The translations under genes were made by a program, and so were the position numbers. A stretch of 6,230 bases of DNA from Bacteroidales bacterium 45-6 (GTDB taxonomy: Bacteria > Bacteroidota > Bacteroidia > Bacteroidales > Dysgonomonadaceae). The stretch lies in contig MKRS01000605.1 in assembly GCA_001897035.1 (NCBI GenBank), positions 1-6,230 of the forward strand. The letters are read 5' to 3'. The notes beneath the pieces are model-generated. The model was not told the origin of the DNA, did not search any database, and saw nothing but the letters and a program-made list of their open reading frames with translations. Positions 5,531-6,230 of this stretch are shown piece after piece. Position 1 is the first letter of the stretch. The number at the start of each line of letters is the position of its first letter.

Positions 5531-6230
5531 AAAAGCAATTCCTGTTATTCGCCCTGCTCCTTTCGGTAGGACTTCAGGCACAGAAAAAGATTCGTTTGGA
5601 GGAGGCTATCGACATAGCCCTGAAGGGAAATTTCGACATTCAGGTGGCCCGCAACGATGCCGACATCAGCAAGATAAACAACACCAAGGGAAACGCCGGG
5701 ATGTTGCCCACGGTGAACCTCAACGGCTCGGGAAACTTCGCATTCAACCATCTCTCCCAGAAGCTTTCGAGTGGTATCACCAACACCTATCCCAACCAAT
5801 CGGTAACGACCTTGGGGGCGAACACGCAACTTTCGTGGACATTGTACGACGGGGGGAAAATGTTCGTCACCAAAAAGAAATTGGGGGAAATGCAATCGCT
5901 GGGCGAACTGCAATTCAATGCCAAAGTGCTGGATGTGACCTATAATGTGGTGTCGGCTTATTACGACATTATCCGGCAAAAGCAACAGCTGAAGTCGATG
6001 GAGGAGGTCATCAACTACAACAGGCAGAGGGTGGTGATTGCCCAAACGGGGTTCAATTCCGGCCTTTTGGACAAGACACAATTGCTCCAGGCCAAGATAG
6101 ACCTGAACGTGGCCAACGAAAACGCCATTAACCAAAGGCATGCCATCAGCCAGGCGCAAAAGACATTGAACGGAATCTTGGGAAAAGACACCTCCACCGA
6201 ATACGAAGTAGGCGATTCGATTCCTTTTTC
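5527..6230 (+). CDS. TolC/OprM-family outer-membrane efflux channel (3' end outside window)
   Basis: An open frame begins at the ATGA overlap with the pump gene and stays open to the window end, giving 234 complete codons, about half of a typical 430-480-residue channel protein. A cleavable signal peptide is clear (MKKQFLLFALLLSVGLQA, residues 1-18, cut before QKK), with no lipobox cysteine, so this is a TolC-like rather than a lipidated OprM-like member. The mature start IRLEEAIDIALKGNFDIQVARND (from residue 22) is the usual first helix of the outer-membrane efflux repeat, followed by the LPTVNLNGSG strand (60-69), a WTLYDGG strand (about 104-110), long coiled-coil helices, and the signature GLLDKTQLLQAKIDLNVA (starting near residue 180). 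It would form the trimeric exit duct that docks on the adaptor hairpin. Being last in the visible operon it completes the tripartite pump; whether further genes follow cannot be seen. Confidence 0.94.
   Translation, partial: MKKQFLLFALLLSVGLQAQKKIRLEEAIDIALKGNFDIQVARNDADISKINNTKGNAGMLPTVNLNGSGNFAFNHLSQKLSSGITNTYPNQSVTTLGANTQLSWTLYDGGKMFVTKKKLGEMQSLGELQFNAKVLDVTYNVVSAYYDIIRQKQQLKSMEEVINYNRQRVVIAQTGFNSGLLDKTQLLQAKIDLNVANENAINQRHAISQAQKTLNGILGKDTSTEYEVGDSIPF

Noticed and set aside
5496..5945. 149-codon plus-strand open frame spanning the end of the pump gene and the start of the channel gene
   Set aside because: It is out of frame with both conserved genes, contains no domain, and is rich in charged, low-complexity residues typical of a shifted frame.
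5545..6159. 204-codon open frame on the minus strand inside the channel gene
   Set aside because: The plus strand carries an unmistakable TolC-family frame with signal peptide starting at 5527 and running off the window; the antisense frame shows only a reverse-complement shadow.

Overview
The window looks like chromosomal DNA from a member of the Bacteroidota, probably Bacteroidales. The evidence is two promoter-like elements with the phylum's TAnnTTTG -7 box, a YoeB toxin paired with a small antitoxin of a kind I associate with this phylum, and AT-rich intergenic DNA next to more GC-balanced genes. This placement is inference; no phylogenetic marker gene is present.

Positions 1-520 hold a minus-strand type II toxin-antitoxin module. 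A 63-residue antitoxin overlaps an 88-residue YoeB/Txe-family endoribonuclease by 10 nt, and a Bacteroidota-type promoter lies just upstream. The module sits between two identical 18-bp direct repeats (1-18 and 601-618), and the toxin's stop codon lies inside the first copy.

Positions 463-958 are non-coding. They contain the antitoxin promoter, a low-complexity block with 8-nt periodicity (about 545-611), an AT-rich stretch with overlapping inverted repeats (671-751), and the promoter and candidate operator for the downstream operon.

Positions 959-6230 hold a plus-strand, tightly packed operon for a tripartite RND efflux pump: a MarR-family regulator, a periplasmic adaptor (membrane fusion protein), a complete HAE1-type RND inner-membrane pump of 1016 residues, and the first 234 residues of a TolC/OprM-type outer-membrane channel that runs off the window. 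The junctions are ATGA overlap, 4-nt gap and ATGA overlap, so the four genes are probably co-transcribed and translationally coupled. The pump would use the proton gradient to move substrates (drugs, bile-like detergents or metabolites; the real substrate is not visible) through the adaptor-sealed channel to the outside. The MarR protein probably represses its own promoter until a ligand binds.

I see no clearly new biological system. The least explained parts are the repeats around the toxin-antitoxin module, the non-YefM antitoxin, and the structured intergenic DNA.
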